Below, one piece after another: positions 6,062 through 6,635 of a DNA stretch of 6,635 bases. The notes beneath the pieces are model-generated. The model saw only the letters and a program-made list of their open reading frames with translations. It was not told the origin of the DNA and made no database searches. Within the stretch, counting starts at the first letter, position 1, and every line of letters starts with the position of its first letter. Position numbers and translations under genes: made by a program. This stretch comes from Scatosoma sp045656625 (lineage in GTDB: Bacteria; Bacillota; Clostridia; Christensenellales; Borkfalkiaceae). The stretch is from assembly GCA_045656625.1 (NCBI GenBank), contig JAZORL010000060.1:1-6635 (forward strand), in the 5' to 3' direction.

Positions 6062-6635
6062 ATGGCAAACGTAAAAGTTGCAATCAACGGTTTCGGCCGT
6101 ATCGGTCGTCTTGCTTTCAGACAAATGTTTGATGCAGAAGGTTATGAAGTAGTTGCTATCAACGACCTTACCAGCCCTTCCATGCTCGCTCACCTTTTGA
6201 AGTATGACACGGCACAAGGCAGATACAAATACTGGGATAAAGTAACGGCTGACGACGAAGCTGGTACGATCACCGTAAACGGCAAAACCATCAGAATCTA
6301 CGCTGAAAAAGACGCAGCAAACTGCCCTTGGGCTGAATACGACGTTGACGTTGTTTTGGAATGCACCGGCTTCTACTGCTCCAAAGCAAAGAGCGAAGCG
6401 CACCTTAAAGCAGGCGCAAAGAAAGTTGTTATCTCCGCTCCCGCTGGTAACGACCTTCCTACCATCGTTTACAGCGTAAACGAAAAGACGCTTACGAAAG
6501 ATGACACCATCATCTCCGCTGCTTCTTGCACCACCAACTGCTTGGCTCCTATGGCTAACGCTTTGAACAAGTTGTCCAAGATCAAGAAAGGCTACATGAC
6601 GACCATCCACGCTTACACGGGCGACCAAATGGTTC
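6062..6635 (+). CDS. gap: Glyceraldehyde-3-phosphate dehydrogenase, type I (5' part)
   Basis: Cytoplasmic glycolytic enzyme that converts glyceraldehyde 3-phosphate, NAD+ and phosphate to 1,3-bisphosphoglycerate. The window holds the first 191 residues; family members are about 330-340 aa, so the rest lies beyond the right edge and there is no sign of a break. The N-terminal Rossmann motif is NGFGRIG (9-15), with D35 in AINDL at the position that favours NAD. The active-site block SAASCTTNCLAP (152-163) carries the catalytic C156, and H183 in TIHAYTGDQ is the expected base. The start ATG 6062 has a strong GGAGG (6048-6052) nine bases upstream. Codon use is more biased than in sbcDC (frequent gct, ctt, acc, aac, atc), which fits high expression. 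It is transcribed from its own promoter and is likely the first gene of its unit; a downstream pgk would be common but is not seen here. Confidence 0.97.
   Translation, partial: MANVKVAINGFGRIGRLAFRQMFDAEGYEVVAINDLTSPSMLAHLLKYDTAQGRYKYWDKVTADDEAGTITVNGKTIRIYAEKDAANCPWAEYDVDVVLECTGFYCSKAKSEAHLKAGAKKVVISAPAGNDLPTIVYSVNEKTLTKDDTIISAASCTTNCLAPMANALNKLSKIKKGYMTTIHAYTGDQMV

Noticed and set aside
5897..6628. 243-aa open frame on the - strand
   Set aside because: It lies antisense across the gap leader and the first 190 codons of gap, which is a certain gene by motif. It has no recognisable domain, and the frame is open only as a shadow of gap's codon bias.

Overview
The window reads as chromosomal DNA of a Gram-positive, low-to-moderate GC bacterium, most likely a member of the Bacillota (Clostridia-like). 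The evidence is strong purine-rich Shine-Dalgarno sites, sigma-A type promoters with extended -10 elements, a 5S rRNA close in sequence to the Bacillus/Clostridium form, U-tailed intrinsic terminators, and an sbcD-sbcC pair of Firmicutes type. I cannot name the genus from this sequence.

Layout. (1) Bases 1-520 are the end of an rRNA operon on the + strand: the 3' end of 23S rRNA, a spacer of about 185 bases with several hairpins but no tRNA, 5S rRNA and a strong terminator. (2) Bases 520-1816 hold an AT-rich accessory module of two divergent genes. A 73-residue Xre-type regulator on the - strand ends in a perfect 36-base palindrome. A 256-residue + strand protein combines an N-terminal region resembling MutS domain I, a short Gly-Arg-Asp-Pro-Thr-Thr-Gly motif region, a lysine-rich linker and a C-terminal HRDC domain. 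The intergenic region carries four copies of an ATTGGT half-site. One inverted pair sits exactly inside the spacer of the promoter facing the HRDC gene, which suggests regulation by the Xre protein. (3) Bases 1929-5890 are the sbcD-sbcC operon, encoding the SbcCD (Mre11-Rad50) DNA end-processing nuclease. It starts at a good extended -10 promoter, and the two genes overlap by four bases. (4) From 5955 the promoter, leader and first 191 codons of a glyceraldehyde-3-phosphate dehydrogenase gene (gap) run off the right edge.

How the parts relate. The rRNA operon, sbcDC and gap are housekeeping units, each with its own promoter. The Xre/HRDC pair lies between the rRNA terminator and the sbcD promoter and is closed by terminators on both sides, so it looks like a self-contained insertion. 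Both the HRDC-protein and SbcCD are predicted DNA-acting proteins, but nothing in the sequence ties them into one transcript. The Xre/MutS-I-like/HRDC module is the part of the window most likely to hold something not yet described.
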